Positions 1 to 8,609 of a stretch of DNA of 64,000 nt are shown here, piece after piece. The translations under genes and the position numbers were made by a program. The notes under the pieces are model-generated. The model was given only the letters and a program-made list of their open reading frames with translations. It was not told where the DNA came from and made no database searches. The number at the start of each line of letters is the position of its first letter. Positions within the stretch are counted from its first letter, which is position 1. This DNA comes from Cellulomonas humilata (GTDB taxonomy: Bacteria; Actinomycetota; Actinomycetes; Actinomycetales; Cellulomonadaceae). The stretch lies in NCBI RefSeq assembly GCF_013359775.1, contig NZ_JABMCI010000063.1, positions 183,171 through 247,170 on the forward strand, given 5' to 3'.

Positions 1-1
1 C

Positions 2-457
2 TACCTCTCCACCGGCGCGTGGAACGCCGCACCGACCCTCGCCCGCTTCCTGCGGCGGCACCGCTACCCGGCGGGCCCGCTCCTGCTCACCGACTGGGGC
101 CCCACCAACAGCGGCTGGTTCCGCAGCGGTCCCGCGCACAAGGTCGCCCAGCTGCGGCGGCTCTTCGACGAGCTGCCGGACGTCCAGTGGGTGCTGGTGG
201 GCGACGACGGCCAGCGGGACCCGCAGATCTACGCCGGGGCCGCCCAGCACTTCCCGGAGCGGGTCCGGGCGATCCTCATCCGGCAGCTGACGTTCGGGGA
301 GCACGTCCTCGCGCACGGGGTGCCGGTGCCGACGACGGATCAGGTCAAGGCCGAGCAGGACGCCGCCCGGCGCCCCGACGGCATCCCGGTGATCCAGGGC
401 GAGGACGGCAGGGCGCTGCTGCGCGGCGTCCGCGAACGCGGGGTCGACCTCTCGTAG
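2..457 (+). CDS. App1/DUF2183 phosphatidate phosphatase-like protein, C-terminal part
   Basis: About 151 residues are visible and the start lies left of the window. The stretch contains LLLTDWGPT and LVGDDGQRDPQIYA, the latter matching the GDSGQxDPEIY signature at the end of the App1 (DUF2183) catalytic domain, a HAD-like fold. The yeast founding member App1 dephosphorylates phosphatidate; the bacterial members are mostly uncharacterised, so substrate is inferred only. The N-terminal DxDxT nucleophile motif would be upstream and cannot be checked. The stop TAG is at 455-457. The following 30 bases contain three near-identical copies of a short TCTCGTAGTCGA-like unit, probably incidental. Confidence 0.8.
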   Translation, partial: YLSTGAWNAAPTLARFLRRHRYPAGPLLLTDWGPTNSGWFRSGPAHKVAQLRRLFDELPDVQWVLVGDDGQRDPQIYAGAAQHFPERVRAILIRQLTFGEHVLAHGVPVPTTDQVKAEQDAARRPDGIPVIQGEDGRALLRGVRERGVDLS

Positions 458-489
458 TCGATCTCTCGTAGTCGACCGCTCGTAGAGGC

Positions 490-696
490 CTAGAGACGCT
501 CGGGGTCGTCCCACTCGTCGCTGCTGGCGATGGCCTCGTCGTCCGCCTCGAGCTCGACCGCGTGCAGCGACCGCGGGGCGTTGTCGGGGTTGCCGCCGGA
601 GCGTGCATCGGCGGCGTCGAGCTCGGCCTGAGCACGTGCGGGGTCGGCGAGGTGCTCGGCGGACGGGTCGGACGTCAGGTCGCGGTCGCGGCTCAT
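490..696 (-). CDS. Small acidic hypothetical protein (68 aa)
   Basis: A 68-residue reading frame rich in Asp, Glu and Ala, with no signal peptide or membrane segment. I do not recognise a domain; it resembles short acidic actinobacterial proteins of unknown role. There is no Shine-Dalgarno sequence before the ATG at 694-696, but on the minus strand TAGAAC lies six bases upstream (703-708), so a leaderless transcript is possible. It is divergent from the xyloglucanase gene and the 209 bases between them hold both promoters. The coding call rests on codon usage and on the lack of any competing gene. Confidence 0.55.
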   Translation of the reverse strand: MSRDRDLTSDPSAEHLADPARAQAELDAADARSGGNPDNAPRSLHAVELEADDEAIASSDEWDDPERL

Positions 697-798
697 GGTC
701 TGGTTCTACCGCTCGGCGTCCGCCGCCGCACCCGCGGACCAGCCCGTGGTCGACACCGTCCCGCGGGCGGACTAAACGATTCACGCTCTGCTGCACGC

Positions 799-812
799 TC
801 GAAGCGCTTCGA
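799..812. promoter_or_regulatory. LacI-family operator-like palindrome upstream of xyloglucanase
   Basis: TCGAAGCGCTTCGA is a perfect 14-base palindrome centred on AGCGCT, about 100 bases before the xyloglucanase start. Actinobacterial LacI-family regulators of cellulose and cello-oligosaccharide genes (CebR, CelR) bind 14-base palindromes with the same AGCGCT centre. A CebR/CelR-like repressor encoded elsewhere is the likely ligand (inference). A related but imperfect site precedes the amylase gene at 51160-51173. Confidence 0.65.
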
Positions 813-905
813 TACGGTCGCGGCGATCGTCGCTCGGCGTCGATCGCAGGGACCCCGGCACCGCCGCCGGGCGTGCCTCACCGCCATCACGAAGGAGTGC
901 AGCGG

Positions 906-3656
906 ATGTCCGCCCCCTCGCTCGTCGCCCGCACACCAGCCCGGCTGGCCGCCCTCGCCGCCGCCGGCGCCCTGGTCGCCAGCGCGCTCGTCGCCGTCTC
1001 CACCCAGGAGACCGCCCACGCCGCCGTCTCCCCCTACACCTGGGGGAACGTCGAGATCGTCGGTGGGGGCTTCGTGCCCGGCATCATCTACAACCAGTCC
1101 GAGAAGGGCCTCGTCTACGCGCGGACCGACATCGGCGGCGCGTACCGCCTCGACCAGACCACCAAGCGGTGGATCCCCCTGCTCGACCACGTGGGCTGGG
1201 ACGACTGGAGCCACAACGGCGTCCTGTCGCTGGCCACGGACCCGGTGAACCCGAACAAGGTGTTCGCCGCGGTCGGCACGTACACGAACAGCTGGGACCC
1301 CAACAACGGCGCCATCCTGCGGTCGTCGGACCGTGGCGTCACCTGGGCCAAGACGACCCTGCCGTTCAAGGTCGGCGGCAACATGCCCGGCCGCGGCATG
1401 GGCGAGCGGCTCCAGGTGGACCCCAACGACGACCGCGTCCTGTACTTCGGCACCGAGGGCGGCAACGGCCTGTGGCGGAGCACCGACTCGGGCGTGACCT
1501 GGGGCAAGGTCTCCAGCTTCACCAACGTGGGCAACTACGCGCAGGACCCCAGCGACCCCAACGGGTACCTGACCACCAACCAGGGCGTCGTGTGGGTGAC
1601 CTTCGACCCCACGAGCGGGACCAAGGGCTCGCCCACCAGGACGATCTACGTCGGCGTGGCCGACAAGGAGAACACCGTCTACAGGTCCACGGACGCCGGC
1701 GCCACGTGGTCGCGGATCGCCGGGCAGCCCACGGGCTACATCGCGCACAAGGGGGTGTTCGACTCCGTCGGCAAGCAGCTCTACATCGCGACGAGCGACG
1801 CCGGCGGCCCCTACGACGGCGGCCACGGCGACCTCTGGCGGCTCGACGCGGCCACCGGTGTGTGGACCCAGATCAGCCCCGTGCCGTCCTCGAGCACGGA
1901 CAACTACTTCGGGTACTCGGGTCTGACGATCGACCGGAAGGACCCGGACACGATCATGGCGGTCACGCAGATCTCGTGGTTCCCGGACATCCAGGTGTTC
2001 AGGTCCACCGACCGCGGCGCCACCTGGTCCCGGATCTGGGACTGGAACGGCTACCCCGACCGCACCCTGCGGTACACCCTCGACATCTCCGGGGCCGGAT
2101 GGCTCACATTCGGCAAGCAGGCCGCGCCGCCGGAGCCGAGCCCGAAGCTCGGCTGGATGACCGAGTCGTTCGAGATCGACCCCTTCGACTCCAACTCGTT
2201 CCTCTACGGCACGGGCGCCACCATCTACGGCGGCTCCAACCTGACCGCGTGGGACACCGGCGGCAAGGTGGCCGTCTCCGTCAAGGCGCAGGGCCTCGAG
2301 GAGACCGCCGTGCTCGACCTGGCGGCCCCTCCGGGAGCGACGCAGCTGGTCTCCGGCCTCGGGGACATCGGCGGCTTCGTGCACACCGACATCACCAAGG
2401 TGCCGTCCGCCTACTCCGCCACCGCCCCCTTCATGGGCTCGGTCAACGGCACCGACTTCGCCGAGAAGACGCCGGCCACCATGGTCCGCGTCGGCTCCGG
2501 CGACGCCGGCAGCTCCCACATCAGCGTGTCCACCTCTGGCGGCAGCTCCTGGTGGGCGGGTCAGGAGCCCGGCGGTGTGACGGGTGGCGGCAACGTCGCC
2601 ATGGGCGCCGACGGCAGCCGGATCGTCTGGAGCGCCGACGGCGCCGGCGTGCACACGTCGTCGACGCTCGGCTCGAGCTGGACGAAGTCGACGGGCCCCG
2701 CCACCGGCGCCCGCGTCGAGTCCGACCGGGTCAACCCGTCGAAGTTCTACGCGTTCTCCGGCGGGACGTTCTGGACCTCCACCGACGGCGGCGTCACGTT
2801 CACCGCCTCCGCGGCGACGGGGCTACCGACCGCGGGGAACGTGCGGTTCGCCGCGGTCCCCGGACGCGAGGGTGACGTCTGGCTCACCGGAGGGACGACG
2901 ACGGGCACCTACGGGATGTGGCACTCGACCAACTCGGGCGCGACGTTCACCAAGATCGCCGCGGTCGACCAGGGCGACGCCATCGGGTTCGGCAAGGCCG
3001 CTCCCGGAGCCTCCTACCCGGCCATCTACACGTCGTCCAAGATCAGCGGGGTCCGCGGGATCTTCCGCTCGATCGACGCCGGCGCCACCTGGGTCCGGAT
3101 CAACGACGACCAGCACCAGTGGGGCTGGACGGGCTCGGTCGTGATCGGTGACCCGGACGTCTACGGGCGGGTCTATGTGGGCACCAACGGCCGCGGCATC
3201 ATCGTCGGCAGCCTGACGGGCACGGACCCGACCACCACCCCGACCCCGACGCCCACGCCCACGGCGACCTCCACACCCACACCCACACCGACGCCCACCC
3301 CGACCCCGACGGCAACGCCGACGCCGACCGTCCAGCCCGGTGTGTGCACGGTGAGGTACACGACCAACGACTGGAACACCGGCTTCACCGCGTCGGTGAG
3401 GATCACCAACGGCAGCAGCGCGGCGATCACCGGCTGGATGCTCGCGTTCACGTTCCCCGCGGGTCAGCAGATCACCAACCTCTGGTCGGGCGCCTACACG
3501 CAGACCGGGTCGACCGTGACGGTGACCAACGCCCCCTGGAACGGGTCGATCCCGGCCGGTGGCAGCGTGGAGCTGGGGTTCAACGGGTCCCACACCGGGA
3601 CCAACACCAAGCCGGCTGCGTTCGCGGTGAACGGCACCACCTGCGCGAACGGATGA
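906..3656 (+). CDS. Secreted GH74 xyloglucanase with CBM2
   Basis: 916 residues. The ATG at 906 has GAAGGAG eight bases upstream. Residues 1-39 are a Sec signal peptide (two Arg, hydrophobic core, cleavage after AHA). Residues 40 to about 770 carry the repeated RSTDxGx[10 protein letters not shown] blade motifs of the double seven-bladed GH74 propeller. The two catalytic Asp of the family sit in RTDIGGAYR (D75) and GDIGGF (D487), a spacing like that of characterised xyloglucanases. A Pro-Thr linker (about 773-812) joins a C-terminal CBM2 bounded by C814 and C913, with the usual surface tryptophans (DWNTGF, NAPWNG). The enzyme should cut xyloglucan outside the cell while held on cellulose. Expression is probably sugar-repressed through the palindrome at 799-812. 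Confidence 0.96.
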   Translation: MSAPSLVARTPARLAALAAAGALVASALVAVSTQETAHAAVSPYTWGNVEIVGGGFVPGIIYNQSEKGLVYARTDIGGAYRLDQTTKRWIPLLDHVGWDDWSHNGVLSLATDPVNPNKVFAAVGTYTNSWDPNNGAILRSSDRGVTWAKTTLPFKVGGNMPGRGMGERLQVDPNDDRVLYFGTEGGNGLWRSTDSGVTWGKVSSFTNVGNYAQDPSDPNGYLTTNQGVVWVTFDPTSGTKGSPTRTIYVGVADKENTVYRSTDAGATWSRIAGQPTGYIAHKGVFDSVGKQLYIATSDAGGPYDGGHGDLWRLDAATGVWTQISPVPSSSTDNYFGYSGLTIDRKDPDTIMAVTQISWFPDIQVFRSTDRGATWSRIWDWNGYPDRTLRYTLDISGAGWLTFGKQAAPPEPSPKLGWMTESFEIDPFDSNSFLYGTGATIYGGSNLTAWDTGGKVAVSVKAQGLEETAVLDLAAPPGATQLVSGLGDIGGFVHTDITKVPSAYSATAPFMGSVNGTDFAEKTPATMVRVGSGDAGSSHISVSTSGGSSWWAGQEPGGVTGGGNVAMGADGSRIVWSADGAGVHTSSTLGSSWTKSTGPATGARVESDRVNPSKFYAFSGGTFWTSTDGGVTFTASAATGLPTAGNVRFAAVPGREGDVWLTGGTTTGTYGMWHSTNSGATFTKIAAVDQGDAIGFGKAAPGASYPAIYTSSKISGVRGIFRSIDAGATWVRINDDQHQWGWTGSVVIGDPDVYGRVYVGTNGRGIIVGSLTGTDPTTTPTPTPTPTATSTPTPTPTPTPTPTATPTPTVQPGVCTVRYTTNDWNTGFTASVRITNGSSAAITGWMLAFTFPAGQQITNLWSGAYTQTGSTVTVTNAPWNGSIPAGGSVELGFNGSHTGTNTKPAAFAVNGTTCANG

Positions 3657-3661
3657 GCTGC

Positions 3662-3702
3662 GGGGTGGGGCGGCGCGTGACACGGACCCGCCGCCCCACC
3701 CC
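3662..3702. terminator. Hairpin terminator 1 after xyloglucanase
   Basis: Perfect 13-base stem GGGGTGGGGCGGC (3662-3674) with its complement at 3690-3702 and a 15-base loop, starting six bases after the stop codon. No U-tract, which is usual for intrinsic terminators in high-G+C actinobacteria. Confidence 0.7.
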
Positions 3703-3709
3703 GCACCCT

Positions 3710-3748
3710 GGCCTGGCCCGCCGCACCGACCCCGCGGCGGGCCAGGCC
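3710..3748. terminator. Hairpin terminator 2 after xyloglucanase
   Basis: Perfect 15-base stem GGCCTGGCCCGCCGC (3710-3724) with its complement at 3734-3748 and a 9-base loop. It follows the first hairpin by seven bases and ends with TT; together they form a tandem terminator separating the xyloglucanase gene from mqo. Confidence 0.75.
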
Positions 3749-3810
3749 TTCGGTCCCTTGACGTAAGCAAGATCACACGTTGCCGGACGGAAGGTATCTC
3801 GACGTCAACA

Positions 3811-3816
3811 TACGAT
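3811..3816 (+). promoter_or_regulatory. Putative -10 box for leaderless mqo transcript
   Basis: TACGAT lies seven bases before the GTG start of mqo at 3824, placing the transcription start at or next to the start codon. No Shine-Dalgarno sequence is present and no convincing -35 is visible. Confidence 0.4.
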
Positions 3817-3823
3817 CGCAGAT

Positions 3824-5308
3824 GTGCCAGAACGCGAAGAGACCATCGACGTCGTCCTCGTCGGGGGCGGGATCATGAGCGCCACGCTCGCCGCCCTGAT
3901 CACCACCCTCGAGCCCACGTGGACCGTCGAGATCCACGAGCGTCGGGCGGGTCTCGCCGAGGAGAGCTCGAACGCCTGGAACAACGCAGGCACGGGTCAC
4001 GCCGCACTCTGCGAGCTCAACTACACGCCCGAGCGCGCCGACGGCACGGTCGACATCAGCAAGGCCGTGACCATCAACGAGCAGTTCGAGCTGTCCCGCG
4101 AGCTGTGGCACCACCTGGCCACCCACGACCGCCTGCCCGGCGGCGAGGGCTTCCTGTCCAGCACCCCCCACATGACGTTCGTGCGCGGTGCCGACAACGC
4201 CGACTACCTGCGACGCCGCTACGAGACGCTGCGGCAGCACCCCCTCTTCTCCGACCTCGAGTTCAGCACCGACCCGGCTCAGATCGCCCGGTGGGCCCCG
4301 CTGCTCGTGGACGACCGCGACCCCGCCGAGCCCGTCGCGGCCACCCGCGCCGCGGCCGGAACGGACGTCGACTTCGGACGACTGACCCGCGCCATGATCG
4401 GCGACGCGATCTCCCGCGGCGCGCAGGTGCACCTCGAGAGCGAGATCACCCGGCTCCGCCGGAGGCGCGACGGGCGCTGGTCGCTGCGCGTGGCCGACCG
4501 CCGCTGGAACGGGCACGTCCGCAGCCGCAAGGTCAGCGCGCGCTTCGTCTTCATCGGCGCCGGTGGCGGTGCCCTGGGCCTGCTCCAGAGCTCGGGAATC
4601 CCGGAGGCCAAGGGCTTCGGCGGCTTCCCGATCAGCGGCCAGTTCCTCAAGACCACCAACCCCGAGATCGTCGCCCGGCACCAGGCCAAGGTCTACGGGA
4701 AGGCGGAGATCGGCGCTCCCCCGATGTCCGTCCCGCACCTCGACACCCGCGTCGTCGACGGCGGCACCGCGCTGCTGTTCGGGCCGTACGCCGGCTGGAG
4801 CATGAAGTTCCTCAAGGGCGGCTCGTGGACGGACCTGATCCGGTCGATCCGGCCGGGGAACCTGATCCCCATGCTCTCCGTGGGCCTGCGGAACCTCGAC
4901 CTGCTCAAGTACCTCATCGGTGAGGTCACCGCCACGGACACCAGCCGCCTGCGCACGCTGCGCGCGTTCATGCCGTCCGCGCACCCACGCGACTGGGAGC
5001 TCGTCACCGCGGGGCAGCGCGTCCAGGTGATCAAGAAGGACAAGGCCAAGGGCGGGGTGCTCGAGTTCGGCACCGAGCTGGTCACGTCCGCGGACGGCTC
5101 GATCGCGGGCCTGCTGGGTGCATCGCCCGGTGCGTCCACGGCGGTCGCGACGATGCTCGACCTGCTGGAGCGGTGCTTCCCGGAGCGCATCGACGCGTGG
5201 CAGCCGACGCTGCGCGCGATGATGCCGAGCCTGGGCGGAGCCGAGTGGGACGAGTCGTTCGAGCTGGAGCACCTCGCGGACGACGAGCAGGTGGGGTCCG
5301 AGCGCTGA
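3824..5308 (+). CDS. mqo: Malate:quinone oxidoreductase
   Basis: 494 residues, the usual family length. Oxidises L-malate to oxaloacetate and passes electrons to menaquinone as a peripheral membrane FAD enzyme of the TCA cycle. The N-terminus has the dinucleotide-binding motif VVLVGGGIMSATLAAL, followed by ESSNAWNNAGTGHAALCE, the diagnostic Mqo block, then TDVDFGRL, FGPYAGWSMKFLK and a C-terminal LGASPGASTAV. The GTG at 3824 is preferred because it directly precedes PEREETIDVV and lies at a leaderless distance from TACGAT; an overlapping ATG at 3822 is out of frame. The gene is monocistronic, isolated by two hairpins upstream. Confidence 0.97.
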   Translation: MPEREETIDVVLVGGGIMSATLAALITTLEPTWTVEIHERRAGLAEESSNAWNNAGTGHAALCELNYTPERADGTVDISKAVTINEQFELSRELWHHLATHDRLPGGEGFLSSTPHMTFVRGADNADYLRRRYETLRQHPLFSDLEFSTDPAQIARWAPLLVDDRDPAEPVAATRAAAGTDVDFGRLTRAMIGDAISRGAQVHLESEITRLRRRRDGRWSLRVADRRWNGHVRSRKVSARFVFIGAGGGALGLLQSSGIPEAKGFGGFPISGQFLKTTNPEIVARHQAKVYGKAEIGAPPMSVPHLDTRVVDGGTALLFGPYAGWSMKFLKGGSWTDLIRSIRPGNLIPMLSVGLRNLDLLKYLIGEVTATDTSRLRTLRAFMPSAHPRDWELVTAGQRVQVIKKDKAKGGVLEFGTELVTSADGSIAGLLGASPGASTAVATMLDLLERCFPERIDAWQPTLRAMMPSLGGAEWDESFELEHLADDEQVGSER

Positions 5309-5331
5309 CCGTGATGCGCGAGGATGGGGCT

Positions 5332-5595
5332 GTGACCGACCCCGTCGAAGCCGTCAGCGCGGAGATGCGCCACGCCAAGGTCCGCGCCGCCACCGACCAC
5401 ACCACGGTCGGGCAGGTGATCACCACGGACGACGGGCGCGTCACCATCGCGTGCGCGTGCGGCATGGAGCTGACCAACGGCCCCACGTGGTCGCTCGACG
5501 AGCACATCCGCCTGCACCGCGCCGAGGCCCGCTTCCTGGCGCTCGCCGCGGTCGCCCCGCAGGGCATCCCGCGACTGGTGCGCTGGCCGCTCTAG
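5332..5595 (+). CDS. Conserved hypothetical protein with CxC/HxxxH motif (87 aa)
   Basis: GTG at 5332 with GAGGA seven bases upstream; an in-frame ATG at 5314 would add six residues. The middle contains IACACGMEL and DEHIRLH, Cys and His residues spaced as in a small metal-binding or zinc-ribbon-like site, but no named family was recognised. It follows mqo by 23 bases and could be cotranscribed. Its stop TAG and the stop of the convergent DUF2277 gene share the palindromic CTAG at 5592-5595, so the two genes overlap tail to tail by four bases. Confidence 0.65.
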   Translation: MTDPVEAVSAEMRHAKVRAATDHTTVGQVITTDDGRVTIACACGMELTNGPTWSLDEHIRLHRAEARFLALAAVAPQGIPRLVRWPL

Positions 5596-5948
5596 ACCCT
5601 CGCGTGGACGTGCTCGTCCGCGTCGTCGTCCTCGTGCTCGTGCTCGTGGGGCAGCCCGAGCTCGTGCGCCCGCTCGTGGGCCTCCCGCGCGGCGATCCGC
5701 GCCTGCACGTCGGCCCGGCGCAGCGGCGGGACGGTGGTCGGCGGCTGGCGGCGCTGCGGCAGCTCGGCGAGCAGGCGGGCGGTGATCGCGGCGACCTCCC
5801 GGACGGCGGCCTCGAACGGCTCGCGCGTGGCGTCGCTGAGCGACTGGACCCCCGTCACCTTGCGGACGTACTGCCGCGCGGCGGCCTCGATCTCCTCCGA
5901 GGTGGCGGGTGGCTCGAGCCCTCGGAGCGTGGTGATGTTCCGGCACAT
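5592..5948 (-). CDS. DUF2277 family protein
   Basis: 118 residues beginning MCRNITTLRGLEPPATSEEI, the highly conserved N-terminus of DUF2277, followed by a helical AARQYVRKVTG segment. Function is unknown. The C-terminus is a His/Asp/Glu-rich tail (HEHEHEDDDADEHVH) that could bind metal. I chose the ATG at 5948 because the family starts exactly there, although the frame is open further upstream and no strong ribosome binding site is seen. Twelve bases separate it from the stop of ogt, with which it may be cotranscribed. Confidence 0.85.
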   Translation of the reverse strand: MCRNITTLRGLEPPATSEEIEAAARQYVRKVTGVQSLSDATREPFEAAVREVAAITARLLAELPQRRQPPTTVPPLRRADVQARIAAREAHERAHELGLPHEHEHEDDDADEHVHARV

Positions 5949-5959
5949 GCTGATCGAGA

Positions 5960-6565
5960 TTACGCCGCCACCCCGACACGCGTCTCGAGGTCGAGGAGCG
6001 TCAGCTTGGCCGCCGCACCGCCCGCGTACTGCCCGGGCGAGCCGTCGGAGCGCACCACGCGGTGGCACGGGAGCACCACGGGCAGCGGGTTGAGGGCGCA
6101 CGCGGTGCCGACCGCCCGCACCGCCCGCGGGCTCCCCGCCAGGCCGGCCATCTCCGCGTAGCTCGCGGTGTGCCCGTACGCGATGTCGGGCAGGTGCAGG
6201 ACGACGTCACGCCGGAAGCCACGCGGCAGCTGCAGGTCCAGCGGCAGGTCGAAGGTCGTGCGCCGACCGGCGAAGTACTCGTCGAGCTGCCGTGCCACGT
6301 CGTCCAGCTGCCTCGGCGCCTCGAGCACGCGGGGGCTCACCGCGGAGGCGAGCGCGGCGAGCACCGCGTCGTGGTCCTGGACCGCGAACGCCACGCGCAC
6401 GAGCCCAGCCGGCGTCCGCGCCAGGAGCAGCCGGCCGACCGGGGTCTCGACGGTGCGGTAGGCGACGTCCAGCAGGCCGTCCGCGGCGGCGCGCGCCGCG
6501 AGCTCCCCGTGCAGACGTGTCAGGGTGTCCGCGTCCACGGACGGGAACAGGTCGTCGTCGGTCAT
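5960..6565 (-). CDS. ogt: Methylated-DNA--[protein]-cysteine S-methyltransferase
   Basis: 201 residues. Removes methyl groups from O6-methylguanine by suicide transfer to an active-site cysteine. The C-terminal domain shows GFRRDVVLHL, the helix-turn-helix SPRAVRAVGTACALNP and the active-site motif PCHRVV, all intact. The ATG at 6565 has GGAGGA upstream and overlaps the stop of the sigma-factor gene as ATGA, so translation is coupled. A small ECF-type sigma gene directly before a methyltransferase gene recurs in actinobacteria and suggests a DNA-damage or alkylation response, but the inducing signal is not visible. Confidence 0.93.
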   Translation of the reverse strand: MTDDDLFPSVDADTLTRLHGELAARAAADGLLDVAYRTVETPVGRLLLARTPAGLVRVAFAVQDHDAVLAALASAVSPRVLEAPRQLDDVARQLDEYFAGRRTTFDLPLDLQLPRGFRRDVVLHLPDIAYGHTASYAEMAGLAGSPRAVRAVGTACALNPLPVVLPCHRVVRSDGSPGQYAGGAAAKLTLLDLETRVGVAA

Positions 6566-7044
6566 CGCTCCTCCTGGTCGATCGCGGGGTAGGTGCGTCG
6601 CAGGGTCGCGACGCCGTCGGCGGCGGCTCGCCGGGCGGCCGCGGCGGTCCCCCCGACGAGTGCCGCGACGTCGTCGTAGGGCAGGCCGCCGAGGTGGTGG
6701 TAAGCCAGGACGGTCCGCTGCTTCGTCGGCAGGGCAGCCACGGCCGACCAGAGGTCGAGGTCCCGGCCGGCCACCTCGACCGGCCGGTCGGGTACCTCGG
6801 CCACCGGAAGCGCGTGCCGCGATGCCCGGCGCACCACGTCGATCGCCTTGCGGTGCGCGATCGTGACGAGCCACGCCTCGACGTTGGCGTCGGCAGGCAG
6901 GTCGGGATAGGCCCGCAGTGCGGCGAGGAAGGTCTCCGACCAGGCGTCGTCGGCGTCGACGGGACCGACCACCGCGCGGCACACGCGCAGGACGGTGGCA
7001 CCGTGCACGCTCACCACGCGGTCGAAAGGTTCCTTCACGCTCAC
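6562..7044 (-). CDS. ECF-type RNA polymerase sigma factor
   Basis: 160 residues with the sigma-2 region (SETFLAALRAY, WLVTIAHRKAIDVVRRA) and a sigma-4 region (LPTKQRTVLAYHHLGGLPYDDVAALVG) whose helix-turn-helix reads AALVGGTAAAARRAAADGV. It has no C-terminal extension and no anti-sigma gene next to it. It overlaps ogt by four bases and probably controls that operon. Its 5' end faces the pirin gene across 56 bases, so both promoters are packed in a very short region. Confidence 0.9.
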   Translation of the reverse strand: MSVKEPFDRVVSVHGATVLRVCRAVVGPVDADDAWSETFLAALRAYPDLPADANVEAWLVTIAHRKAIDVVRRASRHALPVAEVPDRPVEVAGRDLDLWSAVAALPTKQRTVLAYHHLGGLPYDDVAALVGGTAAAARRAAADGVATLRRTYPAIDQEER

Positions 7045-7100
7045 AGTGTGCAGACGTGCCAGGACCCCCGCGTGTGAGGTTCGACTTTTACAGTGGGCCC

Positions 7101-8081
7101 ATGACGAACCTCGAGGTGCGGCCGGTGCCCGAGCTTTGCGACCTGGTGCCGTCCCACGGGCCGGTGGTCGAGCTCCTCGAGGCGCGGGACGTCCCCCTCG
7201 GCGGAGTCCGGGCCATGCGCGTCCGGCGGACGCTCCCCCAGCGGGCGCTCCCCATGGTCGGGGCCTGGTGCTTCCTCGACGAGTTCGGGCCGCAGAACGT
7301 CGACATGAGGGTGCTCCCGCACCCGCACACCGGCCTCCAGACCGTCACCTGGCCGGTGGCGGGCCAGATCCTGCACCGGGACAGCGTGGGCTCGGAGGTC
7401 GTCGTCCGGCCCGGGCAGCTCAACCTGATGACGGCCGGGCGGGGCGTCTCACACTCCGAGTTCTCGCTGGGCGAGCAGCCGCTGCTGCACGCGGTCCAGC
7501 TGTGGGTGGCGCTGCCCGACGGGCTCGCCGACGGCGCGGCCGGGTTCGAGCAGGTCAGCGACCTTCCCGTCTGGGAGGTCCCCCGGGCGCGGGCGACGGT
7601 GTTCGTCGGCCAGCTCGACGGCACGCGGTCGTCGGCTCACGTCCACACGCCGCTGCTCGGGGCCGAGCTCGCGCTGGATCCTGGCGCCGACGTCGAGGTG
7701 CCCCTGGTCCCCGGGTTCGAGCACGCCGTGCTCCTGCTCGACGGCACCGTTGAGGTGGCCGGGACGCCGCACACCAGCAGCGGCCTGCTCTACCTCGGCG
7801 ACGGACGGGAGTCCGTGCGGGTCCGATCCCACGACGGCGCACGTCTCCTGCTGCTGGGCGGCGCACCCTTCGCGCACGACCTCGTGATGTGGTGGAACTT
7901 CGTCGGCCGCACGCACGCGGACATCGCCCAGGCGCGCGCCGACTGGGAGTCCGCCGACCGCGGCGCGCGCTTCGGGGTGGTCGCCGGTCACGACGGTGCG
8001 CGCATCCCCGCGCCCGAGCTGCCCAACATTCGTCTTCAGCCCCGCCGCCGTCTCCCCCGCACCCCGAAGGAGCACCCGTGA
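7101..8081 (+). CDS. Pirin family protein
   Basis: 326 residues, a bicupin. The N-terminal cupin has the metal-binding pattern PHPHTGLQTVTW ... GRGVSHSE with the three His and one Glu expected for pirins. Some pirins are quercetin 2,3-dioxygenases or redox-sensing iron proteins; the activity here is not predictable. The ATG at 7101 is preceded by TACAGT (7089-7094) at a leaderless distance and has no ribosome binding site. The C-terminal LRTHADI-like segment (FVGRTHADIAQARADWE) is typical. It overlaps the YbaK gene by four bases. Confidence 0.92.
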   Translation: MTNLEVRPVPELCDLVPSHGPVVELLEARDVPLGGVRAMRVRRTLPQRALPMVGAWCFLDEFGPQNVDMRVLPHPHTGLQTVTWPVAGQILHRDSVGSEVVVRPGQLNLMTAGRGVSHSEFSLGEQPLLHAVQLWVALPDGLADGAAGFEQVSDLPVWEVPRARATVFVGQLDGTRSSAHVHTPLLGAELALDPGADVEVPLVPGFEHAVLLLDGTVEVAGTPHTSSGLLYLGDGRESVRVRSHDGARLLLLGGAPFAHDLVMWWNFVGRTHADIAQARADWESADRGARFGVVAGHDGARIPAPELPNIRLQPRRRLPRTPKEHP

Positions 8082-8563
8082 CCGACCTGTCCCACCTGCC
8101 GACCCGGTCCCGCCTGGTGGCCAACGCGCTCGCCGACGCCGGGGTGGTCGGCAGCGTCGTCGCGCTGCCCGACTCCGCCCGCACCGCCGCCGAGGCCGCG
8201 GCAGCGCTGGGGATCGAGGTCGGTGCGATCGCCAACAGCCTGGTCTTCTGGGCCGACGAGCGACCGCTGCTGGTGCTGACCAGCGGGCGGCACCGCGTGG
8301 ACACCGCAGCGCTGGCCCGGCAGCTGAACCGCTCGCACGTCGGCCGCGCGACGCCCGAGCAGGTGCGGGCGGCCACCGGCCAGGCGATCGGCGGCGTCGC
8401 GCCGCTCGGTCACCCGCAGCGGATCGAGACGGTCGTGGACGTGGCGCTGGCGGAGTATCCCCAGGTCTGGGCGGCCGGCGGGACGCCGCACACGGTGTTC
8501 CCCACGACGTTCGACGAGCTGGTCCGGATCACCGGCGGCGCCGCACTGGTGGTGGGCGACTGA
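8078..8563 (+). CDS. YbaK/EbsC-type aminoacyl-tRNA deacylase
   Basis: 161 residues. YbaK/ProX family members hydrolyse mischarged Cys- or Ala-tRNA(Pro). Family hallmarks seen are EAAAALGIEVGAIANSLVF, the GRHRVDT strand, and the GGVAPLGHP loop followed by DVALAEYPQVWAAGGTPHTV. The GTG start at 8078 overlaps the pirin stop (GTGA) and has GAAGGAG five bases before it. Pirin and YbaK are therefore translationally coupled. Confidence 0.9.
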   Translation: MTDLSHLPTRSRLVANALADAGVVGSVVALPDSARTAAEAAAALGIEVGAIANSLVFWADERPLLVLTSGRHRVDTAALARQLNRSHVGRATPEQVRAATGQAIGGVAPLGHPQRIETVVDVALAEYPQVWAAGGTPHTVFPTTFDELVRITGGAALVVGD

Positions 8564-8609
8564 CCGGCCGACCGCACCGCAGCACACTGGGCACGACGAA
8601 GGGAACCGC

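Noticed and set aside
693..2654. Very long minus-strand open frame opposite the xyloglucanase gene
   Set aside because: Antisense shadow of a real gene in high-G+C DNA; composition is Gly/Val/Arg/His-rich with no domain.
3229..3335. Short tandem CCGACGCC/CCACACC-like repeats
   Set aside because: They encode the Pro-Thr linker of the xyloglucanase and are not an independent repeat element.
3758..3763. TTGACG as a -35 box for mqo
   Set aside because: It is 47 bases from the TACGAT -10 box, far too distant.
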